NCBI GenBank assembly: GCA_028697885.1
Contig: JAQVER010000010.1
Coordinates: forward strand, 1 to 56,257
Source: Desulfocapsaceae bacterium
GTDB taxonomy: Bacteria; Desulfobacterota; Desulfobulbia; Desulfobulbales; Desulfocapsaceae
DNA length: 56,257 nt
Direction: 5' to 3'
Both the position numbers and the translations under genes were made by a program. Positions within the stretch are counted from its first letter, which is position 1. Each line of letters starts with the position of its first letter. Under the pieces are notes generated by a model. It was not told the origin of the DNA and ran no database searches. It saw only the letters and a program-made list of their open reading frames with translations. Positions 1-9,003 of the stretch are shown here, piece after piece.

Positions 1-73
1 TACCGTCTGTGGCCAAAGCGCTCCCGAACTTAAGGATTCAGGCGAAGGCCGGGTGAGGTGTCATCATGCTTGA
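1..73 (+). CDS. C-terminal end of a dipeptide/nickel-type ABC transporter ATPase (partial)
   Basis: The window opens inside a gene whose last 23 codons are readable in the frame beginning at base 2 and end with TGA at 71-73. The tail contains a CGQSAPEL segment and ends RVRCHHA. This resembles the cysteine-containing C-terminal extension of DppD/OppD/NikD-like ATPases, where a Cys/Pro-rich stretch precedes a final R-x-x-C. The stop overlaps the ATG of the next ATPase gene (66-68) by eight bases, the usual arrangement of the two ATPase subunits of an oligopeptide or nickel ABC importer. Substrate cannot be judged from this stub. Confidence 0.6.
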   Translation, partial: TVCGQSAPELKDSGEGRVRCHHA

Positions 74-695
74 AGCCAGAACCCTTGCGTACCGATATGG
101 AAAGCAGCATTCCTGGCTCTTTGACGATCTTGATCTGCAGATAAAACCGGGGGAGATTGTCGGGATGTCCGGTCCAAGCGGCCGGGGAAAATCCACCCTG
201 GCAAAGGTACTGGCGGGCTATCTGCCCCCCGCTAAAGGAAGTGTAATGGTAGACGGACCGCCCCTGCCCGGCTCAGGCCACTGCCCGGTCCAGCTCCTGT
301 TTCAACACCCGGAACTGGCCGTCAACCCACGCTGGAAAGCAGGTAAAATCCTGCAGGAGGGGGAGGAGCCCACGGCAGAGCTCCGCCAGGAGCTCGGTAT
401 TGAACCGGCATGGCTTGACCGCTATCCCCACGAACTCTCCGGCGGTGAACTGCAACGGCTCTGCCTGGCCAGGGCACTCAGCTCGGGTACCCGCTACCTG
501 CTCTGTGATGAGATGACCTCGATGCTCGACGCCCTGACCCAGGCCCACATCTGGCGGATTATCCTGAACATTGCCAGAAGCCGGAGGCTGGGACTCTTGG
601 TCATCAGTCATGATACGACCCTGATCGCCAGGCTCTGTAGCCGCTACATCAGCTACTTTGAGGACAAAGCAATCATGAGTAATTCTAGAATCTGA
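66..695 (+). CDS. ABC transporter ATP-binding protein, dipeptide/oligopeptide/nickel (DppF/NikE-like)
   Basis: This 209-residue protein is an ABC ATPase that would power a peptide- or nickel-type importer from the cytoplasmic face. Visible motifs in order are Walker A (GPSGRGKST, near residue 36), a Q-loop (LLFQHPELAVNPR), the signature LSGGELQ, Walker B (YLLCDEMTS) and the H-loop (VISHD). The Q-loop followed by H-P-x-x-A-x-N-P-R is characteristic of the DppF/NikE half. It is shorter than typical DppF (about 320 aa) because it lacks the C-terminal extension, as NikE-like subunits often do. It overlaps the preceding ATPase gene and is translationally coupled to it. Permease and binding-protein genes would lie upstream, outside the window. 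Confidence 0.88.
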   Translation: MLEARTLAYRYGKQHSWLFDDLDLQIKPGEIVGMSGPSGRGKSTLAKVLAGYLPPAKGSVMVDGPPLPGSGHCPVQLLFQHPELAVNPRWKAGKILQEGEEPTAELRQELGIEPAWLDRYPHELSGGELQRLCLARALSSGTRYLLCDEMTSMLDALTQAHIWRIILNIARSRRLGLLVISHDTTLIARLCSRYISYFEDKAIMSNSRI

Positions 696-760
696 ACACA
701 GGGGCAATCCATGGCCACCCCCATTAAGGCTGTGGCCATGGATGCCGATCCTGGCTTCTC

Positions 761-2230
761 CTATTTCACTCCCAGCACCACATAGTAACTGCGGTTACCG
801 CTGCGAATCAGAAGCAGAACATCCTGAGTGTCGCCGCTTTTCTTCAGGACCTGTTGCAGCTCCTTGAGGTTCTGCACCGGTTGCCGGTTGACCTCTTCAA
901 CCAAGTTACCCGCCTGGATACCGGCCAGCGCTGCGGGACTGCCGGGAGTCACTCCGGCAATAAGCACGCCCTGTCCCTTGGTATAACCAAACTGACGAGC
1001 CAGCTCTGGGGTCAGATCTTGAAGTGACATCCCCATCTTCTGAAAAAGCTGATGTTGCTCGGGAGCCCCCGACAGAGCTTTCATGTCAGATGGCTGTTCC
1101 GCAACCTGGACAGTTAACTCCTCCTGCTTTTCATTGCGAATCAGGGTGAGATCAATCTTGCTTCCAGGAGGGGTCATGGCCACCCGGTTGCGCAGATCAG
1201 TCACATCCTTTACCGGCTTGCCATCATAGCTGGTAATCAGATCGCCCTGTTTGATTCCGGCCTTTTCTGCCGGAGAGTCCTTACTCACCTCGCTTACCAG
1301 AGCACCAGCCTGCTCTTTCAGTTTAAAGGAGCGGGCAAGATCAGCAGTCATATCCTGAATCGCCACTCCCAGCCAGCTCCGAGTGACCTTGCCCTTGGCC
1401 AGCAACTGCCCCTTCACCGTCTTGGCCATATTGATTGGAATAGCAAAGCCGATACCCATATATCCGCCGCTGCGGGAAAAGATCGCGGTATTGATGCCGA
1501 TCACCTCTCCGTAGATATTCAGCAGCGGCCCCCCGGAATTACCGGGATTGATGGCCGCATCGGTCTGGATAAAATTTTCATACTCATTAATGCCCATCCG
1601 GTTCCTGCCCTTGGCACTTACCACCCCGACCGTGACCGTACTGTCCAGACCAAAGGGGCTGCCAATGGCAATGACCCATTCTCCCACTTCCAGTTTATCG
1701 GAATCACCCAGAGGCAGATAGGGAAATTTCCGGCCGTCGCTGACCTTGATCAGGGCCACATCGGATTGGGGATCCGTACCGATAAGCTTTGCTGCCAGTT
1801 CCTGCCCCCCGTCCATGCGTACTGTTATTTTGTCAGCCTTATCAATGACATGATTATTGGTCAGGATATAGCCATCCTCGCTGATGAGAAAGCCTGAACC
1901 GGAGGCCTGGGATTTAAATTGTTGAGGGGATTGCGGGGCGTTTGGATGTTTAAAGGATGGTCCGAAAAATCGCTGAAACAATGGATCATCAAAGGGATTA
2001 AACTGGTTACCAGGGTTCATCTCCTCATTTTTTTCCACCCGGACATTCACCACTGCCGGTTCTGCTTTCTTGACCACAGAGGAAAATGCCTTGGCCGATT
2101 TCTCCAGAAGCTGGATATTTTCATCCTCAGCCGCCCTGCTGTTTGCCGGGAGCCAGGACAGGCCAAGCATAAAGATTAAAAGAAGCAGAATAGGCAAGGG
2201 TGCCATCAATCGCTGTGTATTTCTTTTCAT
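761..2230 (-). CDS. degP: Periplasmic serine endoprotease HtrA/DegP family (Do-like)
   Basis: The protein has 489 residues, starting with a positively charged, hydrophobic signal sequence (residues 1-33, ending around ANSRA). The trypsin-like domain carries the triad His127 (LTNNHVID), Asp157 (QSDVALIKV) and Ser232 (NPGNSGGPL). Two PDZ domains follow at about residues 285-375 and 395-485, the usual DegP/DegQ/MucD layout. It would degrade or refold damaged envelope proteins in the periplasm. The start is supported by an AAGGAGG ribosome site ten bases upstream. It lies 120 bp downstream of batE in the same direction, with a hairpin repeat (2258-2314) between them, so it may be transcribed partly with the Bat operon or from its own promoter. 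DegP versus DegQ/MucD naming is not resolved by sequence inspection. Confidence 0.93.
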   Translation of the reverse strand: MKRNTQRLMAPLPILLLLIFMLGLSWLPANSRAAEDENIQLLEKSAKAFSSVVKKAEPAVVNVRVEKNEEMNPGNQFNPFDDPLFQRFFGPSFKHPNAPQSPQQFKSQASGSGFLISEDGYILTNNHVIDKADKITVRMDGGQELAAKLIGTDPQSDVALIKVSDGRKFPYLPLGDSDKLEVGEWVIAIGSPFGLDSTVTVGVVSAKGRNRMGINEYENFIQTDAAINPGNSGGPLLNIYGEVIGINTAIFSRSGGYMGIGFAIPINMAKTVKGQLLAKGKVTRSWLGVAIQDMTADLARSFKLKEQAGALVSEVSKDSPAEKAGIKQGDLITSYDGKPVKDVTDLRNRVAMTPPGSKIDLTLIRNEKQEELTVQVAEQPSDMKALSGAPEQHQLFQKMGMSLQDLTPELARQFGYTKGQGVLIAGVTPGSPAALAGIQAGNLVEEVNRQPVQNLKELQQVLKKSGDTQDVLLLIRSGNRSYYVVLGVK

Positions 2231-2257
2231 GATCTTGAAACCTCCTTACGTTAAATA

Positions 2258-2314
2258 TTAGGGGCCGTTACGAAAGAACCATTACATTGTTATCTATTTC
2301 GTTACGGCCCCTTA
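2258..2314. repeat. 57-bp palindromic repeat, copy 1 (paired with 27921-27976)
   Basis: TTAGGGGCCGTTACGAAA at 2258-2275 is matched, with one mismatch, by its reverse complement at 2297-2314, giving a long hairpin with a loop containing ATTACATT. A second copy with the same inner loop words (ATTACATT, TCTATTTCGTTAC) lies at 27921-27976. Both copies sit in short gaps between co-directional minus-strand genes (batE/degP here, trkH/trkA there). It could act as a transcript-processing or attenuating hairpin, or be a small non-autonomous mobile repeat. Confidence 0.75.
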
Positions 2315-2350
2315 TGCCGCTTACGATGTAAGCATGTTTTAGTTATTGAG

Positions 2351-3133
2351 TTACAACGGCTTTTTATTATCTGCCATGGTCATGGCAATGAATGCAAACG
2401 ATGAATCTGGAACCCAGCCGCTCCGACCGTTTTCATCATTGATCAGAGCGTAGCTGTCATGGCGTTTGATAATGCGAATCAGGCGGCCTTCTTCAATGAT
2501 CCCCGTACTTCCCGCTCCGTCAAAAGGGGAGAGCAGCAGACGCGCATCCGGGGCGATAATGACCGCCTGCTGCCAGTTCCGGTACTGAATTGCCCCGCCG
2601 GCGGAACAGAGACAAAACAGCAGCAGACAGGCGGCGGTCAGGGAAGAAGAAAATCGGCGTAAAACGGCAAAACGCAGTGTCCCAAGATGGAACAGGGCTA
2701 AGGCCAGCAGGATGATTGCGGCCAGCACTGTCCACTGATTGAGCCCCAGGAGGCCGCCCATCTTTTGCCACCAGGGAATGTCCTTTTGAAAAAGCCCCTT
2801 TGCCTGGCGCAACCGTTCCAGATTGGTGTGAATATCTGCATTTCCAGGGGCCAGCAGCAGGGCCCGTTCATATTCGAGAACGGCCTTGCCGGTCTGCCCA
2901 TTTCGGGCATAACTGTTGGCCAGGTTATAGCACAATGACGCCGATACACCGGCATGGGCCGCCAGATCCTCGTAGATCCGGATGGCCCTGGTCAAATCAC
3001 CGGCCTCATAGGCCCTGTTGGCCTCAAGAAAATTCTGGATGTTCTCCCGCTCTGCCGCCAGACATGTACCGAGAAAGGCACAGAAGATCATGACAAGAGA
3101 GAGAAACACCAAGGCTGATTTATGCCATTTCAT
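2351..3133 (-). CDS. batE: BatE-like TPR/SH3 protein
   Basis: The 260-residue protein begins with a signal/anchor sequence (about 1-26). TPR-like helices (residues about 35-105, including the YEDLAAHAGVSASLCYNLANSY region) follow, then hydrophobic segments near 130-150 and 163-180. The C-terminal SH3-like segment (about 190-245) ends near GWVPDSSFAFI. This TPR-TM-SH3 order is that of BatE in Bacteroides and spirochaete Bat operons. The start ATG overlaps the TGA of batD by four bases, so the two are translationally coupled. It is the last of the Bat genes; the 57-bp hairpin follows its stop by 36 bp. Its precise role is unknown; Bat proteins are linked to aerotolerance and envelope stress resistance. 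Confidence 0.8.
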   Translation of the reverse strand: MKWHKSALVFLSLVMIFCAFLGTCLAAERENIQNFLEANRAYEAGDLTRAIRIYEDLAAHAGVSASLCYNLANSYARNGQTGKAVLEYERALLLAPGNADIHTNLERLRQAKGLFQKDIPWWQKMGGLLGLNQWTVLAAIILLALALFHLGTLRFAVLRRFSSSLTAACLLLFCLCSAGGAIQYRNWQQAVIIAPDARLLLSPFDGAGSTGIIEEGRLIRIIKRHDSYALINDENGRSGWVPDSSFAFIAMTMADNKKPL

Positions 3134-5091
3134 TGCAGTTGCCTCAGTTCCCGCTCCAGCTTGCCGGCATATTCAACCATCTCCTGCCGGCTGAGAGGAG
3201 ACTCAACCACATAGGCACCGCTTTCCGCCGTGGCAAAGAGCGTAATCAATTCTGCATCAGGGGCCAGACGCTGGCGCAGATCAGCAAGAGTGATGGCCCC
3301 CGGCTCTGTCTGCCAGATAAATCCCAGCTGCTCCTGCATGGCTTTACGGCAGACGGCCAGAAAATCCTGCGTATTGCCCTGCTGGCGACTCTTTTCAATT
3401 TCACGCAAGCTGTACTCCAGGAGTTGCACCATCTCACGGTGGCGGCACAGAGCTGGATTGTTGGCCAGTCGTCTGGCCCGGATCTTCAAAGAAATAACCG
3501 CCACCAGAAGCAGGAACGAGATCAAAGCAACTATCTGAAAGCTGGTCCGGCTTGCAAGGGGAAGCAGTCCCTGTTGGAGGGAACCCAATTGCGAATGAAG
3601 TGGGGCAAGATTCATTCCCGAAGCATCAGGATGTCCGGCTTGTCCGGCACCGTTCTCGCCGGCCCTGGCTCCCGCCCCATCAGGACGGCCCTGTCCGTCA
3701 CCGCTCCCTGCATCTTTGGCTGTCGTGTTATTGGAAGCCCCCTGTCCGTTAGCGCCACTACTCAATTGCTCATTTTTCCCGGCATTCTCATCCTTAGTCA
3801 CACGCAGAGGAATGGGGTCACTCCGCAGGGTTTGATACTTCCCGGCCTCCGGATCAAAGAAGCTGAAAGAAAGGGGGGGAATCGTTGTCTTGTCCATGTC
3901 TTTGGCCACAATGGCCTGTTCAAAGACCTTGCTTCCCTGCCCCACACGTGCTCCCGCTGTCATTTTCGAGGAAGGCGAATAGCTCTTCCAGCCTTCCGTC
4001 CGGCTGAGGACAGGGGCATCGACCCGGTCAAAGTTCCCTGTTCCCTGAACCGTCATGGTCAAGGTAATAGGATCTCCAAGCCCCACTTCCGTCGGCTGCG
4101 CCTTGACCTGCAGATCAAATTTGCCAATGGCCCCGCTGAAATCAGCCGGTTTTCCTTCAGTCGGCAAGGGCAGGACCTGGAGTGCCATATCCTTGCTGAC
4201 AATCTGGATCTTTTTTTCCTGAAGCTGCTGCTGATTAAAAAAATCGGCAAAGATATCATTGCCAAAAAACGGATCTCCTCCCAGAGGAGCACTCCGGCGG
4301 CGTTTGTCCGGGAGAAGCAGGGTCGCCTCAATGGTAATACTGACATTCTGTCTGCCTTCCTTAATCCCGGATAGGGTTCCTGGCCAGGTAAGAACGGCAT
4401 AGGGGACATTGTCGACCACCTCTTCGGTCTGCGCCGGTTCCTTATTCGACTGGGTGAGGACAAAACCGTCTCCGTTCAGCCGGGGCTGGCTGTTAAGACT
4501 GGCCCTGAGCCCCCGGCGAAAATAGGCCTTGATCTCCAGAGGCAGGACCTCGCCGACATAACTTTTTCCCTTGACCGAAGTGACCCGCAGAAAGGCCAAC
4601 TGGCCCGCTTCATCTCCGGTCAGAGGCAACGGAGCCACCCCTCCACCCTGCTGCGGAACCACGGCAGCCGCAGGCGTCACCTCAAAAGCAATCGCCTCTG
4701 TCTGGAGCTGCTTGCCGTCAACGGTTATGGAAATGCTCGGGATGGTATAACTTCCGGGCCTGAAGGCCTGGACCTGATAGATGGTGGAAACAGAAGAGGA
4801 GAGAGAACCATTCATCCACTGATGCTGGCTGCTCTGCCCTCGCCTCTCGAAGTCAAGACCATCCACCTGCGGCAGCTCACCAATGGTGCCGTCTCCGTCA
4901 TTGATCGTAATGGTAAGGGTCGCTGCCTGATCAACGGAAAAGCTCCGGGGGTCAAGCGACGCCGAGACCATAGAGGCAGCAGCATGAGAGACCGTGGCTG
5001 CCCCCAGAATGGCCAGAAGCAGCCAAAGAACCATGCCCCTGCGTTGTCCGTCTGGTCTGATATAGTGTCTAATTTTTACCAGTCTTTCCAT
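3130..5091 (-). CDS. batD: BatD protein (oxygen tolerance, multi-domain membrane protein)
   Basis: The 653-residue protein has an N-terminal export signal (hydrophobic residues about 19-38). Several Ig-like beta-rich segments typical of the BatD family follow, including SASLDPRSFSVDQAATLTI and the LPLEIKAYFRRGLRA region. A Gly/Asn/Ala-rich linker (about 440-500) precedes one transmembrane helix (about 525-545) and a cytoplasmic tail with Lys/Arg-rich helices. Most of the protein should be periplasmic. It overlaps the end of the batB-batC gene by 16 bases and is coupled to batE by a four-base overlap, which supports co-translation. In family knowledge BatD is a scaffold for the VWA proteins BatA and BatB; no enzymatic motif is visible. 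Confidence 0.87.
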   Translation of the reverse strand: MERLVKIRHYIRPDGQRRGMVLWLLLAILGAATVSHAAASMVSASLDPRSFSVDQAATLTITINDGDGTIGELPQVDGLDFERRGQSSQHQWMNGSLSSSVSTIYQVQAFRPGSYTIPSISITVDGKQLQTEAIAFEVTPAAAVVPQQGGGVAPLPLTGDEAGQLAFLRVTSVKGKSYVGEVLPLEIKAYFRRGLRASLNSQPRLNGDGFVLTQSNKEPAQTEEVVDNVPYAVLTWPGTLSGIKEGRQNVSITIEATLLLPDKRRRSAPLGGDPFFGNDIFADFFNQQQLQEKKIQIVSKDMALQVLPLPTEGKPADFSGAIGKFDLQVKAQPTEVGLGDPITLTMTVQGTGNFDRVDAPVLSRTEGWKSYSPSSKMTAGARVGQGSKVFEQAIVAKDMDKTTIPPLSFSFFDPEAGKYQTLRSDPIPLRVTKDENAGKNEQLSSGANGQGASNNTTAKDAGSGDGQGRPDGAGARAGENGAGQAGHPDASGMNLAPLHSQLGSLQQGLLPLASRTSFQIVALISFLLLVAVISLKIRARRLANNPALCRHREMVQLLEYSLREIEKSRQQGNTQDFLAVCRKAMQEQLGFIWQTEPGAITLADLRQRLAPDAELITLFATAESGAYVVESPLSRQEMVEYAGKLERELRQLQ

Positions 5092-7184
5092 GTTCCTTCT
5101 TTTTCAGCCTCTCCATTTCCAGATCGAGGAACAAAATTGAGCTTGCCCTCCTCATCCTTGAGGCGACTCAGAAGCTGTTTTGCTTCCTCACTTGTCATTC
5201 TGCCCGCTTGAGCTCGTTTTTCATCCCGACCTTGTTGAGCGCTCTGAGGGGCAGCAGTGTTTTTCTGCTGCCCCTCCTCTTTACCGGCCTCAGCAGCTTG
5301 AGCAGTCTCGTCCTGCTTTGGCTTCGACTCCTGTCCGGCAGCCTTCTCTGCCTGTTTTTTAGCGTCACCAGCCTTATCCCCGGAAGACTTGTCCGGCTTG
5401 GGTGATTCTTTTTGACCGGCAGCGGAATCATTCTTTTGCTGCTGCCCCTTCTCATCCTGCTTGTCCGGTTGGCCCTGCTCACCCTTCTGGCTTTGCTGAT
5501 CAGCACTCTGTTGCTGATCTTGCTTTTTATCCTGCTTCTGGCCCTGCTTCTGGTCCTGCTTTTGATCTTGCTTTTGATCTTGATTCTGATCTTGATTCTG
5601 ATCTTGATTCTGTTGCTGCTGATCCTTCTTGTCCTGTTGCTGCTTTTTTTGTTGTTCCTGCTTTTTTTTCAGCTCTTCCAGCTTTCTGCTCACCAGCTCT
5701 CGATTGTCTCTGCTATCTTTGTCCTGCGGATTCAACTTGAGGCTGCCTTCATAGGCATCGAGAGACTTTTTCCACAATTCCTCCGCCTGCCCGGGATCAC
5801 TCTGCACAAGTTCTTCCCCCTTTTTAAACAGGCTGTTGCCCAGATTGTAATAGGTCTGTTCCTGCAGGCCAAGGTCCTCACTCTTGAGGGCCTGAGTAAA
5901 CGAACCGATGGCATCATCATAGAGATTATTTTTATAGGCCGCCGTCCCGGCATTATAGTTAAGCTGGGGATCATCAGGATTTTTTTTCAGGGCCTCGGTA
6001 TAAAATTTCGAGGCGGTGATAAAGTCACCATCGGCCCATGCCTTTTCCCCTGGAGAGGCATGGGCCTGATCAAGCCCTGCCAGTGGGATCAATAACAACA
6101 GGGCCACGGTGTTCCGGTTGAGCTTTTTGCGAATCCTGCGCCCCGCAGTCTTGATAAAAGGCAGCCGGAAAGAACGCTCTGACTTCCGGCCACTGATCAT
6201 GAATTCCACCATGAGCAGGACAATTGCTACCCCCAATGGCCAGCTGAAACGCTCCCTGGGTTGCTTATGCTGTTTTTCCGCCAGTTCCTTTTTGGGGATG
6301 AGAGAGAGTTTCTGCTGGTAAATACGTTCCAGCCCTTCGCCATTTTTACCCAAGGGCACATAGATCCCGCCTGCAGCCTCGGCAATGGCGGTAAGCGCCC
6401 TCTCATCCAGCTTTGAAGTGATAAATTTTCCGGACTCATCCTTAACAAAATTTCCCTGGCCGCCGGACGACAGTGGAATCAACTCACCCTGAGTGGTTCC
6501 AACGCCCACTGTGAAAATCTTCATGCCATTCTTTGCGGCCTTGGTGGCTGCAGCAAGCGCGTCTCCTTCCAGATTTTCTCCATCCGTAAGCAGGATAAGA
6601 ATTTTATAATTAGCATTGTTGACAAGAGAGGATTCCGCCAGATCGATAGCCTTGGCCAGATCCGTTCCTCCCCGGGGGATGGTGGTGGTGTTAACGCTTG
6701 TCAGTGAGGCCTCAAAGGCATTGTAATCAATGGTCAAGGGGCACATGAGAAAGGCTGATCCGGAAAAAGGCAGTAAGCCCACCCGGTCTCCTTCCAGCTG
6801 GCCTACAAAATCCATGATCGCCAGCTTGGCCCGCTCCAGCCGGTTGGGGCGAATATCCTCGGTCAGCATGCTTTTGGAGGTATCCAAGGCAAAGAGGATA
6901 TCAATACCCTTGCGTTTGACCTCAACCCACTTGAATCCATATTGCGGACGGGCCAGGGCCAGAAAGCAGAAGAACAGGGCCAGCAGCCACAGTCCCTTTT
7001 TCAGCAGCCGGCGGCGGGACGAGACATTCCGGGTCAGACGGCCCAGCAGATGGGCTGTGGCAAAATTCTCCATCTGTGTCTGCCGCTTGCGCTCAAGCCT
7101 GCGCAAGTACAAAAAGATAGCCAGACAGAGCAGCAGGCCTGCCGGAATCCACAATGGTTGGGAGAAATGTATCACTGAGTCCAT
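5076..7184 (-). CDS. batB: BatB-BatC fusion: VWA-domain membrane protein with TPR and Gln/Lys-rich tail
   Basis: This 702-residue protein fuses what are two genes in many Bat operons. Residues 1-345 match BatB: an N-terminal membrane helix (about 10-27), a second one (about 63-79), and a von Willebrand A domain with the MIDAS motif D101-x-S103-x-S105, ending with a membrane helix near 315-335. After another hydrophobic segment (about 357-375) residues 378-510 form BatC-like TPRs (including YNLGNSLFKKGEEL). The last about 170 residues are an extreme Gln/Lys/Asp repeat tract. At the DNA level this region consists of near-tandem repeats and may be slippage-prone. The VWA domain should bind a metal and mediate protein-protein contact in the periplasm. 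Confidence 0.9.
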   Translation of the reverse strand: MDSVIHFSQPLWIPAGLLLCLAIFLYLRRLERKRQTQMENFATAHLLGRLTRNVSSRRRLLKKGLWLLALFFCFLALARPQYGFKWVEVKRKGIDILFALDTSKSMLTEDIRPNRLERAKLAIMDFVGQLEGDRVGLLPFSGSAFLMCPLTIDYNAFEASLTSVNTTTIPRGGTDLAKAIDLAESSLVNNANYKILILLTDGENLEGDALAAATKAAKNGMKIFTVGVGTTQGELIPLSSGGQGNFVKDESGKFITSKLDERALTAIAEAAGGIYVPLGKNGEGLERIYQQKLSLIPKKELAEKQHKQPRERFSWPLGVAIVLLMVEFMISGRKSERSFRLPFIKTAGRRIRKKLNRNTVALLLLIPLAGLDQAHASPGEKAWADGDFITASKFYTEALKKNPDDPQLNYNAGTAAYKNNLYDDAIGSFTQALKSEDLGLQEQTYYNLGNSLFKKGEELVQSDPGQAEELWKKSLDAYEGSLKLNPQDKDSRDNRELVSRKLEELKKKQEQQKKQQQDKKDQQQQNQDQNQDQNQDQKQDQKQDQKQGQKQDKKQDQQQSADQQSQKGEQGQPDKQDEKGQQQKNDSAAGQKESPKPDKSSGDKAGDAKKQAEKAAGQESKPKQDETAQAAEAGKEEGQQKNTAAPQSAQQGRDEKRAQAGRMTSEEAKQLLSRLKDEEGKLNFVPRSGNGEAEKEGTWKDW

Positions 7185-7256
7185 TACACGTTAAGAATTC
7201 AAAAGATACCAAATATCAGAAGGGTTATTAATAACTATTCACTTAACAACTGACCT

Positions 7257-7324
7257 CCCGCAGAGACGCAGAGTCGCTGAGAAGGACAAAAAAGTTTTTA
7301 ACTGCGACTCAACGTCTTTGCGGG
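7257..7324. repeat. Imperfect palindrome between batA and batB
   Basis: CCCGCAGAGACGCAGAGTCGC (7257-7277, given here as one arm with its final base optional) pairs with GCGACTC plus CGTCTTTGCGGG at 7304-7324, leaving a loop rich in A and T. This is a dispersed intergenic repeat type seen in many environmental bacteria. It lies in the 143-bp gap between two co-directional Bat genes and could act as a local transcription or stability element. Confidence 0.65.
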
Positions 7325-7327
7325 ATA

Positions 7328-8317
7328 TCAAGGCAACCGCTTACGACTGCCCAACAGCTCCAGGCCGATAAAAATCAGAGCCACCCCCACCAACCAGGGA
7401 AACAGCTCCCGGTAGTGCTCAAATTTTTTAATACTCCGGGTGGTGGTCTCCATACTATTAATCTCAGCATAGACTTTTTCAAGAGACTCGGTATCGGTTG
7501 CCCGGAAATACCTGGCCCCGGTCATTTCTGCCACCTTACCCAGAGTCTCGTCATCAATATCCACTTTTACCCGCATCAGTCGCTTGCGGCCAAAGCTATC
7601 CACCACCGGCATCGGGGCCTCGCCCTTGGTTCCGGCGCCGATGGTATAGACCTTGATTTTCAATGCCTGCGCGGCCTCAGCCGCTACCAGCGGCGGTACG
7701 GCACCGGTATTACTCATACCGTCGGTGAGGAGGATGAGGATCCGTGATTTCGCTTCCCGATCCTGCAGGCGGCTAACCCCGACACCAATAGCCGAACCGA
7801 TGGCCGTCCCATCTTCCTCCACCATGCCGATAGAGAGCGCAGCAAGACGCTGCAGCAGCCAGTCATGATCAAGGGTCAGCGGACTGACCATATATGGACG
7901 TCCGCTGAAGGCCAGGAGACCGATACGGTCATTGGGGCGCTGCTCGACAAACTGCCGGATCACGGACTTGACCACATCCAGCCGGTTGGCAGGTTGTCCC
8001 TCCAGGGTGAAATCAAGGGCCTCCATGGAGCCGGAGACATCGACTGCCAGCAGGATATCAATACCACTGGCCTTGATCTCGGTGGTGGTATTGCCCAGTT
8101 GCGGCCGGGCTAATGCCAGGATCAGCAAGACAAGGGCCAGAAGCCTGAGGGCTACCAGCAGACGACCGGGCCGCGCCTTGCGCCCTGCGGCCAGAAAGGC
8201 AACCAGGGATGTTGTCGAAAAGACCAGAGCCGGAGCCGCGCCTCTTTTACCTCTGATAAGCGCCAGCAGCGGCAGCAGGGCCAGCAGCCATAAGAGTTGC
8301 GGATAGAGAAAACGCAT
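7328..8317 (-). CDS. batA: BatA: VWA-domain membrane protein
   Basis: The 329-residue protein has N-terminal membrane helices (about 5-20 and 53-71), a von Willebrand A domain with a complete MIDAS motif (D93-x-S95-x-S97, then T and D further on), and a C-terminal transmembrane helix (about 300-320). This is the BatA layout: a periplasmic metal-binding VWA domain held by flanking membrane helices. It shares the TAATG overlap with the upstream DUF4381 gene, so start and coupling are clear. It probably works with the BatB-BatC fusion protein encoded next, controlled by the MoxR ATPase encoded at the head of the operon. Confidence 0.93.
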   Translation of the reverse strand: MRFLYPQLLWLLALLPLLALIRGKRGAAPALVFSTTSLVAFLAAGRKARPGRLLVALRLLALVLLILALARPQLGNTTTEIKASGIDILLAVDVSGSMEALDFTLEGQPANRLDVVKSVIRQFVEQRPNDRIGLLAFSGRPYMVSPLTLDHDWLLQRLAALSIGMVEEDGTAIGSAIGVGVSRLQDREAKSRILILLTDGMSNTGAVPPLVAAEAAQALKIKVYTIGAGTKGEAPMPVVDSFGRKRLMRVKVDIDDETLGKVAEMTGARYFRATDTESLEKVYAEINSMETTTRSIKKFEHYRELFPWLVGVALIFIGLELLGSRKRLP

Positions 8318-9003
8318 TATCTTTTTCCTTTTTCATCTACGGCCTGGGCGGTAGACTTTATGAAACTCTCCACTGCCCCTTCCATGGCCTCCATTTCCGA
8401 CCGGTCGGGAATGCAATGGGCAAACTTGGCCATATCACACTGTTCCAGACATTCCTTCAACCGGTCGTGATGTTCTTCCAGGCTGTTTCCCGCCTGAGGA
8501 TTACCAGCAAGACCGAGAAAAAATTCCCGGGTGGTCTGGCGGGTGGAATGTATCTGAAACCTGGCCTCAACATAACGACGCAGAACCTCAGCAAGCTGGG
8601 CGGCATAGAGCAATGCCTGTTCCGGATTCATCATCGATCGCAATCGGGCAAGCTCTGTCAGGGCGACATCATGGGCAGACGGCAGTTTTTCACCTTTTTT
8701 CCGCCGTTTCCAGAAATAAAGGAGCAGTCCGGCAATGATCATCACCGCGGAACCGATCAGCAACCAGAGCAGCGTTCTCGATGAATCAGGGAGTGCAACC
8801 GGACCCCGGATATCATGGAGGGTGACAGCCTCTTGCGGCTGCCCCTGGCTCATGGGAGCAGATTGCCCCTGCTGCGGAGCAGAAGGGCTGGCGGGAGCGA
8901 CCAGCTGCAGAGGGGGATTACTCTCGGCACAGAGAACAGGCCTGACCAACCCTCCGAAACCAAGGACGCAAGCCAGCAGCAGACAGAAGATTCGCCCTCT
9001 CAT
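8317..9003 (-). CDS. DUF4381-family small membrane protein of the MoxR/Bat operon
   Basis: The 228-residue protein starts with a signal-like segment (about 1-26) and a Pro/Gln-rich stretch, then the LHDIRGPVALP motif (62-72) that marks DUF4381 proteins. One transmembrane helix at about 79-98 is followed by basic residues and a helical cytoplasmic domain. Such proteins are almost always found between DUF58 and VWA genes in MoxR operons, as here. The start overlaps the stop of the DUF58 gene by four bases. Function is unknown; the position suggests a membrane component of the same MoxR-VWA assembly. Confidence 0.78.
   Translation of the reverse strand: MRGRIFCLLLACVLGFGGLVRPVLCAESNPPLQLVAPASPSAPQQGQSAPMSQGQPQEAVTLHDIRGPVALPDSSRTLLWLLIGSAVMIIAGLLLYFWKRRKKGEKLPSAHDVALTELARLRSMMNPEQALLYAAQLAEVLRRYVEARFQIHSTRQTTREFFLGLAGNPQAGNSLEEHHDRLKECLEQCDMAKFAHCIPDRSEMEAMEGAVESFIKSTAQAVDEKGKR

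Noticed and set aside
5412..6095. Long plus-strand open frame opposite the BatB-BatC tail
   Set aside because: It is an antisense shadow of Gln/Lys codons (Leu/Ile runs) and overlaps a well-supported gene.
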